From: Neptunicella marina
GTDB taxonomy: Bacteria; Pseudomonadota; Gammaproteobacteria; Enterobacterales; Alteromonadaceae
NCBI RefSeq assembly: GCF_014270035.1
Contig: NZ_JACNEP010000001.1
Coordinates: forward strand, 1 to 64,000
DNA: 64,000 bases
Direction of reading: 5' to 3'
Position 1 is the first letter of the stretch. The number at the start of each line of letters is the position of its first letter. Below are positions 10,563-20,179 of the stretch, one piece after another. The position numbers and the translations under genes were made by a program. The notes beneath the pieces are model-generated. The model searched no databases, was not told where the DNA came from, and saw only the letters and a program-made list of their open reading frames with translations.

Positions 10563-11291
10563 ATGACAATGAATCAAACGTTAAATCAACTGGAAAATGT
10601 CGACCAACAGGAAATTGACAAATTTTCGGCCCTGGCTAGCCGATGGTGGGATTTGGAAGGTGAATTTAAACCGCTGCATCAAATCAATCCGTTGCGACTT
10701 GATTATATCACCTCCCAATCCAACGGTTTATTTGGCAAGAAAGTACTGGATGTCGGATGTGGTGGTGGCATTCTGGCAGAAAGCATGGCCAAAATGGGGG
10801 CTGAAGTAACTGCAATTGATATGGCACAGGATTCGTTATCTGTTGCAAGGTTACATGGCCTGGAAAGTGGAGTAAAAGTTGATTACCAGCAGAGCACAGC
10901 GGAACAATTTGCGCAGCAACACGCAAGTGAATTTGACATTGTTACTTGTTTAGAAATGCTCGAACACGTTCCGGCACCAGAATCAGTAGTGCGCTCCTGC
11001 GAATCTCTGTGTAAGCCAGGCGGTTTGGTTTTTTTCTCTACATTAAACCGTAATATTAAGTCCTATCTTATGGCAATTCTTGCAGCAGAAAAGTGGCTTA
11101 AATTGGTTCCCAGTGGTACCCACCAACATGACAGATTTATCAAACCTTCTGAGTTAATTAACTGGATAGAACAAGGGCAACTCAAAGCATCAGATATAAC
11201 AGGCCTGCATCTTAACCCGTTGAGCAGTCAGTATTATCTGTCAGCACGTAATGTAGATGTAAATTACCTGTTAACTTGTATCAAGTTATAG
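10563..11291 (+). CDS. ubiG: Ubiquinone biosynthesis O-methyltransferase
   Basis: UbiG carries out both O-methylations in ubiquinone synthesis using S-adenosylmethionine. The 242-residue protein has the Rossmann SAM motif [16 protein letters not shown] at about residues 60-75, followed by AEVTAIDMA and the downstream motif [12 protein letters not shown]. The N-terminal [25 protein letters not shown] is highly typical of UbiG. The start could be either of two near-adjacent ATGs (10563 or 10569); neither has a strong Shine-Dalgarno. A TATAAT sequence at 10533-10538 may be its -10. It is divergent from gyrA and followed by the nrd regulatory region. Confidence 0.97.
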   Translation: MTMNQTLNQLENVDQQEIDKFSALASRWWDLEGEFKPLHQINPLRLDYITSQSNGLFGKKVLDVGCGGGILAESMAKMGAEVTAIDMAQDSLSVARLHGLESGVKVDYQQSTAEQFAQQHASEFDIVTCLEMLEHVPAPESVVRSCESLCKPGGLVFFSTLNRNIKSYLMAILAAEKWLKLVPSGTHQHDRFIKPSELINWIEQGQLKASDITGLHLNPLSSQYYLSARNVDVNYLLTCIKL

Positions 11292-11660
11292 TTACACAAA
11301 TAACCATATATAGTGCTTGGATTGTTTTCTGAACACTATATATCGTTATGTCATATAAAAATATTTTTTTAAATTAAAATATTTTAGCGACAAATTTACG
11401 TCATATTTATTGTTGCATTCAGACAAATTAACTTACATAAAAGGCTTTGCGGTAAGCTGCTACTAACCCGAAATTTACGTTTGGCTTAAGTGCCGATTTA
11501 ACCACCATATATTGGGTTGCATTAACACCCATACCTCATTATCTTGTGTTGTATTGTTAACTCTACCTACAAAAAACACCAAGATTTATCTCCTAAAGAG
11601 TTATCAGTGAGAGGAACGCAAGGATCGACCTTGATTGGGCGCTAATGACAACAATATAAG
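11292..11660 (+). other. ubiG-nrdA intergenic region
   Basis: This 369-bp gap has no credible ORF. It contains two NrdR-like boxes near its left end and, at 11350-11390, an AT-rich tract with two copies of AAAATATTTT (11358-11367 and 11376-11385). The remaining stretch of about 270 bp leads to nrdA. If the promoter lies at the NrdR boxes, nrdA has a long leader. A small CAAGG/CCTTG stem sits near 11620. I see no recognisable riboswitch. Confidence 0.5.
11301..11348 (+). promoter_or_regulatory. Pair of NrdR-like boxes
   Basis: Two 16-bp sites resemble the NrdR consensus ACACwATATATwGTGT: 11301-11316 (about 12 of 16 positions) and 11333-11348 (about 13 of 16, starting ACACTATATAT). They are 32 bp apart start to start, the three-helical-turn spacing typical of NrdR box pairs upstream of ribonucleotide reductase operons. 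NrdR would repress nrdAB when dATP is plentiful. Confidence 0.7.
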
Positions 11661-13979
11661 ATGGCTGGCATGAATAATATATTAGTAACTAAACGCAATG
11701 GAGAATCCGAATCCCTGGATCTTGAGAAAATACACAAGGTAATCACCTGGGCAGCTAAAGGACTGAATAATGTCTCAGTTTCACAAGTCGAATTAAGAGC
11801 ACATCTTCATCTCCACGACGGTATAAAAACAGAAAACATCCATGAAACACTCATCCGTTCTGCTGCGGATTTAATTTGTGAAGAATCACCAGATTATCAG
11901 TATCTGGCAGCAAGGCTAGCCATTTTCCACTTGCGCAAAAAAGCTTATGGTCAATTCGAACCCCCTGCTCTGTACGACCATGTAAAGAATATGGTGGAGC
12001 TGGGTAAATATGACAAACACTTGCTGGAAGATTATACAGAACAAGAATTTGCAGAACTGAATGATTATATTGATCACTGGCGTGACCTTAACTTCAGTTA
12101 TGCTGCAGTTAAACAGCTAGAAGGTAAATATTTAGTTCAAAACCGAGTTACCGGTCAAATTTATGAAAGCGCACAATTCCTCTATATTTTGGTTGCAGCT
12201 TGTTTATTTGCTAAATATGACAAAGCTGAACGTCTGGATTACATCAAGCGTTTTTACGATGCCACATCAACCTTTAAAGTGTCTTTACCTACACCGATTA
12301 TGGCCGGTGTACGTACCCCTACCCGCCAATTTAGTTCCTGTGTATTGATTGAAGCCGATGACAGTCTCGATTCAATTAACGCTACTGCCAGCGCAATTGT
12401 TAAATATGTCAGTCAACGCGCCGGTATTGGTGTCAACGCGGGACGAATTCGAGCATTAGGTAGTGAAATCCGTGGCGGGGAAGCTTTCCACACAGGTTGT
12501 ATTCCTTTTTATAAATACTTCCAGACAGCGGTAAAAAGTTGTTCACAAGGTGGTGTTCGTGGTGGTGCCGCAACCTTGTTTTATCCGCTTTGGCATATGG
12601 AAGTGGAATCACTTATTGTTCTTAAGAATAACCGTGGTGTAGAAGAAAACCGCGTTCGTCACCTCGATTATGGCGTGCAGTTCAACAAAACCATGTATCA
12701 GCGGCTCATCAAAGACGATTATATTACGCTTTTCAGCCCTTCTGACGTACCGGGTTTGTATGATGCGTTCTTCGCTGATCAGGAGTTGTTTGAAAAACTG
12801 TACGTGCAATATGAGCAGGATGACAACATTCGTAAAAAGCGTATTAAAGCGATTGAACTCTTTGGTTTGTTTATGCAGGAACGTGCCAGTACCGGGCGTA
12901 TTTATCTGCAAAACGTTGACCACTGTAATACTCACAGCCCGTTCGATCCTAAAGTTGCGCCGGTGCGTCAAAGTAATCTTTGCCTGGAAATTGCGTTACC
13001 CACCAAACCCCTTAGCCATGTCAATGATCCTGAAGGTGAAATTGCGTTGTGTACATTATCCGCCTTTAACTTAGGCGCGATAACCGAGTTGGACGACTTT
13101 GAGGAACTGGCTGATATCACAGTACGCGCATTAGATAGCCTGCTGGATTATCAGGATTATCCTGTTCCTGCTGCTTATAACGCCACCATGGGTCGCCGTA
13201 CGTTGGGTATAGGTGTGATTAACTTTGCTTATTATCTGGCCAAAAATGGCGTTAAATATTCAGATGGCAGTGCAAATGGCTTGATTCACCGCACCTTTGA
13301 AGCGATGCAGTATTATTTGTTAAAAGCATCATGTAACCTGGCCAAAGAAACAGAGCCTTGTAAGAAATTTAACGAGACCACCTACTCCCAGGGTTTGCTG
13401 CCGATTGATACCTATAAAAAAGATCTGGATGCAGTCTGTAATGAACCTTTGCACTATGACTGGGACAGCCTGCGTCAGGATATTGTTAAATATGGTCTGC
13501 GCAACAGTACACTTTCGGCACTGATGCCTTCGGAAACCTCATCACAGATTTCTAATGCAACCAACGGTATTGAACCTCCTCGCGGCCATATCAGTATTAA
13601 ATCCAGTAAAGACGGTGTGCTGAAACAAGTAGTGCCCGACTATGAGAACCTGAAAGATAAATATGAATTGTTATGGAGCATTCCATCCAACGATGGTTAC
13701 CTGCAATTATGCGGCATTATGCAAAAATTCGTTGATCAGACCATATCTGCGAACACCAGTTACGATCCGTCTAAATATGACGGCAGCAAAGTACCAATGA
13801 AATTGTTACTTAAAGATTTGCTTACAGCCTATAAGCTGGGGGTAAAAACACTTTATTACCACAACACCCGGGACGGTGCGGCTGATAAAGTAGAAGAAAA
13901 ACAACTGCAACAACAAGCTGTAGTTGAGGTAGAAACCGAAGCCGATGATGGCTGTGAAGGTGGCGCCTGTAAAATATAA
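11661..13979 (+). CDS. nrdA: Ribonucleoside-diphosphate reductase alpha subunit (class Ia)
   Basis: NrdA is the catalytic and regulatory subunit of aerobic ribonucleotide reductase, making deoxynucleoside diphosphates. The 772-residue protein has an N-terminal ATP-cone ([18 protein letters not shown]) for dATP control and the active-site cysteines in FSSCVLIE and [13 protein letters not shown]. The glycyl-type barrel region is intact, and the C-terminal redox tail is CEGGACKI. The length is close to E. coli NrdA (761). The first Met (11661) and Met4 (11670) are both possible starts; neither has a clear Shine-Dalgarno. It heads nrdA-nrdB-yfaE and lies behind NrdR-like boxes. Confidence 0.98.
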   Translation: MAGMNNILVTKRNGESESLDLEKIHKVITWAAKGLNNVSVSQVELRAHLHLHDGIKTENIHETLIRSAADLICEESPDYQYLAARLAIFHLRKKAYGQFEPPALYDHVKNMVELGKYDKHLLEDYTEQEFAELNDYIDHWRDLNFSYAAVKQLEGKYLVQNRVTGQIYESAQFLYILVAACLFAKYDKAERLDYIKRFYDATSTFKVSLPTPIMAGVRTPTRQFSSCVLIEADDSLDSINATASAIVKYVSQRAGIGVNAGRIRALGSEIRGGEAFHTGCIPFYKYFQTAVKSCSQGGVRGGAATLFYPLWHMEVESLIVLKNNRGVEENRVRHLDYGVQFNKTMYQRLIKDDYITLFSPSDVPGLYDAFFADQELFEKLYVQYEQDDNIRKKRIKAIELFGLFMQERASTGRIYLQNVDHCNTHSPFDPKVAPVRQSNLCLEIALPTKPLSHVNDPEGEIALCTLSAFNLGAITELDDFEELADITVRALDSLLDYQDYPVPAAYNATMGRRTLGIGVINFAYYLAKNGVKYSDGSANGLIHRTFEAMQYYLLKASCNLAKETEPCKKFNETTYSQGLLPIDTYKKDLDAVCNEPLHYDWDSLRQDIVKYGLRNSTLSALMPSETSSQISNATNGIEPPRGHISIKSSKDGVLKQVVPDYENLKDKYELLWSIPSNDGYLQLCGIMQKFVDQTISANTSYDPSKYDGSKVPMKLLLKDLLTAYKLGVKTLYYHNTRDGAADKVEEKQLQQQAVVEVETEADDGCEGGACKI

Positions 13980-14107
13980 CAATAATCACTGTTGCATTTG
14001 GCGGCAGGACAGCTTGCCAAAACAGTGATGAAAAAAGGGGAATGGGTTCATGGAAGTATGTAGTCGTGAACCCGTGCGTTACACAACCTGCATTATTCAG
14101 ACGTTTT

Positions 14108-15238
14108 ATGAAATATACGACATTTAACCAAGTAACTACCGATGCGTTAAAGGAACCCATGTTTTTTGGTCATCCGGTTAACGTTGCGCGCTACGACCAG
14201 CAAAAACACAGTATTTTTGAAAAAATTATCGAAAAACAAATCTCATTTTTCTGGCGTCCGGAAGAGGTAGATGTCAGTAAAGATCGGGTTGATTTTCAAA
14301 AATTAAGTGAATCTGAAAAACATATTTTCATTTCAAACTTAAAATACCAGACGCTACTCGACTCCATTCAGGGGCGCAGTCCCAATATTGCGTTTTTACC
14401 AATTATTTCATTACCTGAACTGGAAACCTGGGTTGAAACATGGTCTTTTTTTGAAACCATTCACTCACGCTCATATACCCATATACTGCGTAACCTGTTC
14501 ACGGATCCAAGCCAGATATTTGAGGATATCGTCGTTAATCAGGAAATAAAAAAGCGCGCAACAGATATCTCTAAATATTATGACGATCTGATTTTTGCCA
14601 CTCAACTCTGGCAAACCCTGGGTGAAGGCACGCATCAGGTTAATGGTGAGACTCACGAAATTAACATGTACCAGTTAAAGAAAAAGCTTTATCTGTGCAT
14701 GTGTTCAGTGAACGCACTTGAAGCCATTCGTTTTTATGTATCCTTTGCCTGTACCTTCGCCTTTGCCGAACGCGAACTGATGGAAGGTAATTCAAAAATT
14801 ATTCGCTTAATTGCCCGCGATGAAAATCTGCACTTAACCTCTACACAGCATATTTTAAACCTGTGGCGCAATGGTAAAGATGATCCTGAAATGGCTGAGA
14901 TTGCCAAAGAATGTGAACAGGAATCTAAAGATATCTTCTTAACTGCGGTTGAGCAGGAAAAACAATGGGCAGCCTATTTGTTCCAGCATGGTTCAATGAT
15001 TGGTCTGAATCAGGAGATCCTGTGTCAGTATGTGGAATACATTGCCAATAACCGTATGGAAGCGATTGGCTTAGGAAGTCCCTTTGCGGTATCTGGTAAC
15101 CCTCTGCCCTGGATGAATAATTACCTAAGTTCAGATAATGTGCAGGTCGCACCACAGGAATCAGAAATCAGCTCATATCTGGTTGGTCAGATTGATTCTG
15201 AAGTCGACAGCAGCGAATTTGATGACTTCGATCTATAG
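14108..15238 (+). CDS. nrdB: Ribonucleoside-diphosphate reductase beta subunit (class Ia)
   Basis: NrdB holds the diiron centre and tyrosyl radical used by NrdA. The ATG at 14108, giving 376 residues (the E. coli length), begins MKYTTFNQ as in the family. An upstream extension from 14042 would add 22 unsupported residues. Iron ligands and the radical tyrosine lie in [14 protein letters not shown]; further ligands lie in the ARDENLHL region near residue 238. The C-terminal SEFDDFDL is the peptide that docks on NrdA. yfaE follows closely and should maintain the iron centre. Confidence 0.98.
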   Translation: MKYTTFNQVTTDALKEPMFFGHPVNVARYDQQKHSIFEKIIEKQISFFWRPEEVDVSKDRVDFQKLSESEKHIFISNLKYQTLLDSIQGRSPNIAFLPIISLPELETWVETWSFFETIHSRSYTHILRNLFTDPSQIFEDIVVNQEIKKRATDISKYYDDLIFATQLWQTLGEGTHQVNGETHEINMYQLKKKLYLCMCSVNALEAIRFYVSFACTFAFAERELMEGNSKIIRLIARDENLHLTSTQHILNLWRNGKDDPEMAEIAKECEQESKDIFLTAVEQEKQWAAYLFQHGSMIGLNQEILCQYVEYIANNRMEAIGLGSPFAVSGNPLPWMNNYLSSDNVQVAPQESEISSYLVGQIDSEVDSSEFDDFDL

Positions 15239-15266
15239 ATAAATGTGTGATAAAGAGTGTGCTTTT

Positions 15267-15512
15267 ATGATTGTTGTGAAATCCCACGGAGAGTTCAGAC
15301 AACAAACCAGAAAAACGATTCTGGAGTCATTAGAAGTAAACAATCTTGAAGTGCATACCAGCTGCCGCGAAGGCTTTTGTGGCGCTTGTCGTACTAAATT
15401 AAATAAAGGCTCAGTAAAATATATTACTGAGCCTTTAGCCTATTTCGAGGACGACGAAATTCTTCCCTGTTGTTGTGTGGCCACCAGCGATATTGAAATA
15501 GAATTATCTTAA
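15267..15512 (+). CDS. yfaE: 2Fe-2S ferredoxin for NrdB cofactor maintenance
   Basis: YfaE is a small plant-type ferredoxin that, in E. coli, reduces the NrdB diiron site to restore the tyrosyl radical. The cluster cysteines are visible as CREGFCGACRTKL and the later LPCCC. I prefer the ATG at 15267 (81 residues) because AAAGAG lies upstream and the E. coli protein is 84 residues. An ATG at 15243 would add eight residues. It directly follows nrdB in the same operon and ends two bases before a convergent gene, with no obvious terminator. Confidence 0.93.
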   Translation: MIVVKSHGEFRQQTRKTILESLEVNNLEVHTSCREGFCGACRTKLNKGSVKYITEPLAYFEDDEILPCCCVATSDIEIELS

Positions 15513-15514
15513 TT

Positions 15515-16294
15515 TTATTGTCGGGTAATAATGGCATCACGGTAGCCATGCCAGCTGGCGAAGCCAAGTAAAGGCATCACCACCGTAAAGGCAACAAAAC
15601 CGGTAAAAAAGCTAACTGATACCAGTAACACGATAATACTTGCCCAAATCAACATCACGTATTTGTTTTGCCAGACACAATTCATACTGGTCAGCACTGC
15701 GGTCAACATATCTACCCGCCGCTCGATTAATAATGGCTGAGTAAACACACTGATACAGAACACCAATAGCGCAAATGCCAAACCAATCAATGCCCCTATC
15801 ACCATAAATGGTAACGAATTAACCAGCGAATGGGTTGCGTTGTCTTCATAAAGTTGATGAAGCAAAGACGCGATACGCATCCAAACCAACATAATTAACA
15901 TCAACAATATGCCAAATCTCCATGCCTGAAATGCAAACTGTTTTATGATTGCCAGACAATGACGAAAAGCGGGATGATTCCCTTTGTGCAGCTGATAACT
16001 AATATCATATAACCCGCCGGCCAGATAAGGGCCAATTAACATGAAAGACACAATGGCTGGTACCAATACCAGGTGCCAGCCGATTACATTAAAAAGAGCA
16101 ATGGTTACCCAGGGCATAACAAGAAAAAACAAACCAAATAACAAGCTAACAACAGGTGCACGCGTAAAATCAAACCAGGCATAAGCCATCCACTTAAGCG
16201 GGTCACTTACCTGTAACTGACGACTCGGAATAATGGTGGCTATGCGCTTTACACCTGAACCATCTTCGGATTGTTCCGGGATAAACTCAGGCAT
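15515..16294 (-). CDS. DUF2189 family integral membrane protein
   Basis: This 259-residue protein has a soluble N-terminal 45 residues ending LKWMAYAWFDFTRAP, then about six hydrophobic segments (near 48-70, 78-105, 125-145, 160-190, 205-230 and 230-250). The N-terminal pattern and YLAGGLYDISYQLHKG match the DUF2189 family, whose members often lie near respiratory genes but have no defined function. It starts three bases after the stop of the upstream membrane gene, so they form a two-gene operon. Nothing suggests an enzyme active site. Confidence 0.85.
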   Translation of the reverse strand: MPEFIPEQSEDGSGVKRIATIIPSRQLQVSDPLKWMAYAWFDFTRAPVVSLLFGLFFLVMPWVTIALFNVIGWHLVLVPAIVSFMLIGPYLAGGLYDISYQLHKGNHPAFRHCLAIIKQFAFQAWRFGILLMLIMLVWMRIASLLHQLYEDNATHSLVNSLPFMVIGALIGLAFALLVFCISVFTQPLLIERRVDMLTAVLTSMNCVWQNKYVMLIWASIIVLLVSVSFFTGFVAFTVVMPLLGFASWHGYRDAIITRQ

Positions 16295-16297
16295 TAA

Positions 16298-16840
16298 TTA
16301 CATCTCCAGCGGCACGGTTTTTTTACCCACTAACGGGTTGTCGAAATGACTTTTTATTCCCACAAACTGTGCATCAGGGAACTGAACCGCAATGGTATTT
16401 TTTATAACACTTTCATGTTGTTTATCGCTGTACACCAGCATCATGGCTTTTCCCTGATGTAATTCACCATCCTTGTCACTTAATCGATAATTACGATGAC
16501 TAATGCCAATTAGCCCACCAATCCAGCCACCAAATCCTATGGTTAAAAACAAAATAAACACCACGTTTAACCCATTAATTTGCCATCCATAAGGCTGATT
16601 TAAATACAACAACCAGGATAATAAACAGCCTGTTATCAAACCAACAATGGCACCACGCTCAAGTTTATGCACAACATCCCGTTCTTCAATAATGGACGCT
16701 TCATGCACTCTGTGTCCGGCGAAGTCAGCGCTGTTTTCGCTGATAAAATGAATGTTTGACGCTTTAATACCTTGTTTAATTAAACTGTCTTCAAGTCTGT
16801 CACTTTCATTTAGGTTATTTAATAAAAACTGATATTGCAT
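16298..16840 (-). CDS. Predicted membrane protein of unknown function
   Basis: The 180-residue product has a soluble N-terminal domain of about 60 residues, two adjacent membrane helices (about 68-85 and 92-115) rich in glycine, and a soluble C-terminal domain ending IKSHFDNPLVGKKTV. The layout resembles small stress-type proteins that sandwich a glycine-rich helical hairpin, but I do not recognise the family firmly. Translation should be strong: AGGAGGA lies seven bases before the ATG. It is the first gene of a pair with the DUF2189 protein. Confidence 0.75.
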   Translation of the reverse strand: MQYQFLLNNLNESDRLEDSLIKQGIKASNIHFISENSADFAGHRVHEASIIEERDVVHKLERGAIVGLITGCLLSWLLYLNQPYGWQINGLNVVFILFLTIGFGGWIGGLIGISHRNYRLSDKDGELHQGKAMMLVYSDKQHESVIKNTIAVQFPDAQFVGIKSHFDNPLVGKKTVPLEM

Positions 16841-16952
16841 AAGTATGTCCTCCTGTTAATGGTTAAGGACCTTATAAGCTTATGAATAACAAGCCGAATT
16901 AGCTCGATTTATGCAGAAATAATCTTAAAAGAATAATTATGTGTTCAACTTT

Positions 16953-17480
16953 TTATGAGCAATATTGCAGAGGATGCCAATAAACAGTTTGTTGAAAATG
17001 CTCAGCCATCAAGTGATTTAATGTTGCAAATTGAGTGATGCGCCTGTTTTCACCACTAATACACTGCCAGCTGAAGCGATGACAATTGTTGTTGAGCACA
17101 TGGTAATCGCGATAACTGAATAACTGTGCGGATGCCCTTTGCGCAGCTAAAGGATCAATTAACGGCTTACCCGATGAATCACAGGCTATAAAAATGGTAT
17201 CGCCCGAGCGGTTTTGCATAAAACGTGATGCAGAGACGGCGCGAATCAATCCGTTACCTTTAAGCTCCGCTACACCATCGTCAAGCCATATGCCAGAATG
17301 ATCAAAAACACCATAGATCCCACAGCAAACAATGGCGCCGCCTTTAGCTTTTACAGCAATGGCACGTTCACCGGGAAACTGAGCAACCACACCTTTAGCC
17401 CGCATATCCTGTTGCCGAAGGTGTTGACCTACCAGCCAGCTTCCCACACCTACCCCTAACCAAATCAAAGGAACAGCCAT
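16953..17480 (-). CDS. LRAT / NlpC-P60-like protein with N-terminal membrane anchor
   Basis: The 175-residue protein begins with a hydrophobic anchor (residues 3-18). It then shows the two hallmarks of the circularly permuted papain-like LRAT group: a histidine in FDHSGIWLDD (His61) and a cysteine in NNNCHRFSWQC (Cys133), with conserved asparagines before the cysteine. In that superfamily the cysteine and histidine form the catalytic pair of acyltransferases or hydrolases. No substrate can be inferred. It is divergent from yfbR, 158 bp apart, and is not obviously in an operon with 16298-16840 (112 bp gap). Confidence 0.7.
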   Translation of the reverse strand: MAVPLIWLGVGVGSWLVGQHLRQQDMRAKGVVAQFPGERAIAVKAKGGAIVCCGIYGVFDHSGIWLDDGVAELKGNGLIRAVSASRFMQNRSGDTIFIACDSSGKPLIDPLAAQRASAQLFSYRDYHVLNNNCHRFSWQCISGENRRITQFATLNHLMAEHFQQTVYWHPLQYCS

Positions 17481-17638
17481 ACATACCCCGGATTTTCATT
17501 TACATACTTGCTGTTTTAATCGCAGCCTGAATTTTATACAAGTTTTACAATGTAAATGGATGTAAATCACAAATTTACCCTTAACACTTGCACAGGCTTA
17601 GTTTAATCTGATGACAAAGCTGTCAATTTGAATTTTAA

Positions 17639-18250
17639 ATGAGCAACACTCCTAAAAGCAGTCACTTTTTCGCACACCTGGCCCGTATGAAACTCATTAA
17701 TCGCTGGCCCCTCATGCGCAATATTAATAACGAAAATGTTCAGGAACACAGTTTACAGGTGGCCATGGTTGCCCACGCACTCGCTTTGATTAAAAACCGT
17801 TACTTTAATGGCAGGGTTGACCCTTTTAAAATAGCTACAATTGCCCTGTTTCATGATATATCTGAAGTGTTAACCGGCGACTTACCTACCCCGGTAAAAT
17901 ACTCAAACCCAGCCATACAGCACGAATATAAAAAAATTGAAAAACTGGCAGAACAAAAGCTGATTAATATGGTGCCAGACGACTTCACTGAAGATTACGC
18001 TGCATTAATTGATAACCAGTACCATAGCGAAGCTGAGCAATTTTTAGTAAAAGCTGCGGATGTGATCTGTGCTTACTTAAAAACGCTGGAAGAACTGGCT
18101 GCTGGTAATCATGAATTCGATCTGGCAAAAAAACGCCTGGATAAAATCATTAAAAACTATCATTCACAGGAAGTGGATTATTTTATGCAAACTTATATGC
18201 CCAGTTTTAGTCTGAGTCTGGATGAAATTACTCAGGAGGACTGGCAATAA
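17639..18250 (+). CDS. yfbR: 5'-Deoxynucleotidase
   Basis: YfbR is an HD-domain phosphatase that removes phosphate from deoxynucleoside 5'-monophosphates. The 203-residue protein has the metal ligands in [15 protein letters not shown] and the HD pair in [19 protein letters not shown], plus a late aspartate in [14 protein letters not shown]. The stop overlaps the dgt start (TAATG), so the two are translationally coupled. Coupling a dNMP phosphatase to a dNTPase near nrdAB suggests a joint role in trimming the dNTP pool; this is inference. Confidence 0.96.
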   Translation: MSNTPKSSHFFAHLARMKLINRWPLMRNINNENVQEHSLQVAMVAHALALIKNRYFNGRVDPFKIATIALFHDISEVLTGDLPTPVKYSNPAIQHEYKKIEKLAEQKLINMVPDDFTEDYAALIDNQYHSEAEQFLVKAADVICAYLKTLEELAAGNHEFDLAKKRLDKIIKNYHSQEVDYFMQTYMPSFSLSLDEITQEDWQ

Positions 18251-19551
18251 TGCATAACTACTGGATCGAACGTTTCAGCGATAAAAATCCATCCAGAGAT
18301 AATGATCACCGTACCCCCTATCAACGGGACAAAGCCAGAGTATTGCACTCAGCTGCATTTCGACGTTTGCAGGCCAAAACGCAGGTTCTTAGCGTGGGCG
18401 CCAACGACTTTCATCGCACCCGGCTTACCCATTCGCTGGAGGCCGCACAGATTGGCCAGGGAATAGCAGCGCAGCTACAACAAAAACAACCGGAGTTAAC
18501 CGAAGAGCTGCAACTGGACTTTAATTTAATCGAAACCCTTTGCCTTGCCCATGATATTGGGCATCCGCCATTTGGTCATGGTGGTGAAGCAGCATTACAT
18601 TTTATGATGCGTGATCATGGTGGCTTTGAAGGAAACGGTCAGACCTTACGAATTGTAGCCAAACTCGAACCTTATACGGCTAACAACGGTATGAACCTGA
18701 CCCGGCGCAGCATGCTTGGTCTGATCAAATATCCGGGGTTTATAGATCAAATGCGGCCAATAAGCCAACAAGCCAGCATCCCGGCCAATTTTCGTCAGTT
18801 ACATGCATCCGAATGGCTGCCACCGAAAGGACTTTATCAGGACGATAAACAGATATTTGAATGGGTAACCGATTGCTTATCCGCAGAAGACAAAAGACGT
18901 TTTTGTTCGACCAGATCCACAACAGGCAGACAACGGCGTACGCGGTATAAATCCTTTGACTGTTCGATTATGGAACTGGCTGATGATATAGCGTACGGCA
19001 TCCATGACTTAGAGGATGCGATAACCACAGGCATTATTGAAAAGTCGGTGTTTGACAGCCAGGTGACTGAAAAATTGCAAAAATTGGATGATATCTGGTA
19101 TCAACAACAAGCCACAGTTTTATCCGATAACCTGTTTAGTCAGCATCACTACCGGCGAAAAGATGCTATTGGTTCTCTGGTCAACAAGCTGATTACCGCA
19201 ATCTCTATTCAGCCGGTCGACTCCCTGTTCACACAGGCACTACTGAAATATAACGCCACACTGGATACCCCCAGTTTTGACGCACTAAACCTGTTTAAAG
19301 AATTTGTTTTAAAAAATGTAATTAAACGCCCTGACATTCAACGACTGGAATACAAAGGGCAGCAACTCATTATGCAAATGTTTGATGCTTTTGCGTCAGA
19401 TCCTACCCGACTACTCCCGGCCAACACTTGTCTGCGCTGGCAGCAAGCTGAGAAAGCCGGAAAAGGTATGCGTGTCATTTGCGACTATATAGCAGGAATG
19501 ACAGATGGCTATGCGTCCCGTATGCACAAGAGTTTGTTTTACCCCGAATAA
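18250..19551 (+). CDS. dgt: Deoxyguanosinetriphosphate triphosphohydrolase-like protein
   Basis: This HD-domain enzyme hydrolyses dNTPs to deoxynucleosides and triphosphate. The 433-residue protein has the N-terminal SAAFRRLQAKTQV segment and the ligands R..H in RTRLTHSLEAAQIGQGIA. The HD motif is CLAHDIGHPPFGHGGEAAL, and the late metal aspartate is in MELADDIAYGIHDLEDAI. The length fits the type-2 dGTPase-like group rather than E. coli Dgt (505), so substrate range may be wider than dGTP. It is coupled to yfbR by a one-base overlap. Confidence 0.92.
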   Translation: MHNYWIERFSDKNPSRDNDHRTPYQRDKARVLHSAAFRRLQAKTQVLSVGANDFHRTRLTHSLEAAQIGQGIAAQLQQKQPELTEELQLDFNLIETLCLAHDIGHPPFGHGGEAALHFMMRDHGGFEGNGQTLRIVAKLEPYTANNGMNLTRRSMLGLIKYPGFIDQMRPISQQASIPANFRQLHASEWLPPKGLYQDDKQIFEWVTDCLSAEDKRRFCSTRSTTGRQRRTRYKSFDCSIMELADDIAYGIHDLEDAITTGIIEKSVFDSQVTEKLQKLDDIWYQQQATVLSDNLFSQHHYRRKDAIGSLVNKLITAISIQPVDSLFTQALLKYNATLDTPSFDALNLFKEFVLKNVIKRPDIQRLEYKGQQLIMQMFDAFASDPTRLLPANTCLRWQQAEKAGKGMRVICDYIAGMTDGYASRMHKSLFYPE

Positions 19552-19724
19552 AATATCTGCGATCCAGAATAGGAACAGGCTGAAACTAGCTTTATCTGAC
19601 TGGCCCGCCCTTTTTACCCTTAACTTTTAACTACATGTTAATTTACAACTATCCGTCTTCTTCATGTTTACCAGGCTTATATCATTGGGCCAAAGCGTTA
19701 GTTAAAAATTAACCAAAAAAACAC

Positions 19725-19753
19725 TTGCATGTTTATTTATACAGTACTACTGT
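19725..19753 (+). promoter_or_regulatory. SOS promoter of the sulA-like gene
   Basis: TTGCAT (19725-19730) and TACTGT (19748-19753) lie 17 bp apart and overlap the LexA-like boxes, so bound LexA would block RNA polymerase. Prediction from sequence. Confidence 0.6.
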
Positions 19754-19778
19754 ATATCCATACTGTATAAACAAACAG
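19729..19778 (+). promoter_or_regulatory. Three overlapping or adjacent LexA boxes
   Basis: A consensus SOS box CTGT-N8-ACAG lies at 19763-19778. Two near-matches lie upstream: 19750-19765 (CTGT-N8-ACTG, sharing three bases with the first) and 19729-19744 (ATGT-N8-ACAG). The last ends close to the predicted -10. The strong box sits eight bases before the ATG of the SulA-like gene. Only the first is a perfect match; the other two each differ at one core base. Confidence 0.8.
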
Positions 19779-19786
19779 GTAAAACA

Positions 19787-20164
19787 ATGGCTAATTTACT
19801 CGCAACACAAAACGAAATACCCTTTTTTGGTATTCAGCAATTCCATATTTCACAACGTCAATCTGTGCAACAAATATATTTGCGCAGCACACAACGTAAA
19901 TGGACTTATATTTTGAGTGATCACATTAAAGCCTCTGCAGATTTACCTTACTGCATAAAACTCCATTGTGATGATGCGGAATTACGTTTTAGCTGGCTGG
20001 AAAAGATCATTAAAGCAGGTCAGGCACATACACTTGTTGTCGATTATTTACCTCAACAACCACAACAATTAAAACATTTACAGCAGTTATGTCAGCAATA
20101 TAAAGTTTTACTATTGGTATTACATACTCAAAAAACCGATAATCTGGTTTGGGGTCATTGGTAA
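19787..20164 (+). CDS. sulA: SulA-like SOS cell division inhibitor
   Basis: SulA binds FtsZ and stops septation during DNA damage. The 125-residue product resembles the core of SulA: a WTYILSDHIKASADLP stretch like the WxLWLTPxxK region of E. coli SulA, followed by the helix and strand SWLEKIIKAGQAHTLVVDYLP and a second strand KVLLLVLH. It is shorter than E. coli SulA (169), missing mainly the N-terminal tail. Control by LexA boxes immediately upstream supports the assignment. It stands alone rather than beside lexA. YchJ-like follows 15 bp later. Confidence 0.8.
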   Translation: MANLLATQNEIPFFGIQQFHISQRQSVQQIYLRSTQRKWTYILSDHIKASADLPYCIKLHCDDAELRFSWLEKIIKAGQAHTLVVDYLPQQPQQLKHLQQLCQQYKVLLLVLHTQKTDNLVWGHW

Positions 20165-20179
20165 AAATTTAAGATTGTT

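Noticed and set aside
11350-11660. tRNA or small RNA in the nrdA leader
   Set aside because: I saw no cloverleaf or recognised RNA motif in the AT-rich sequence, although I could not fold it computationally.
12609-13074. Open frames of 120 and 134 residues on both strands within nrdA
   Set aside because: They overlap the intact, highly conserved nrdA frame and have no recognisable domains.
19725-19916. Small open frame overlapping the SulA-like gene and its SOS boxes
   Set aside because: It lies mainly in the promoter and boxes and is out of frame with the conserved protein.
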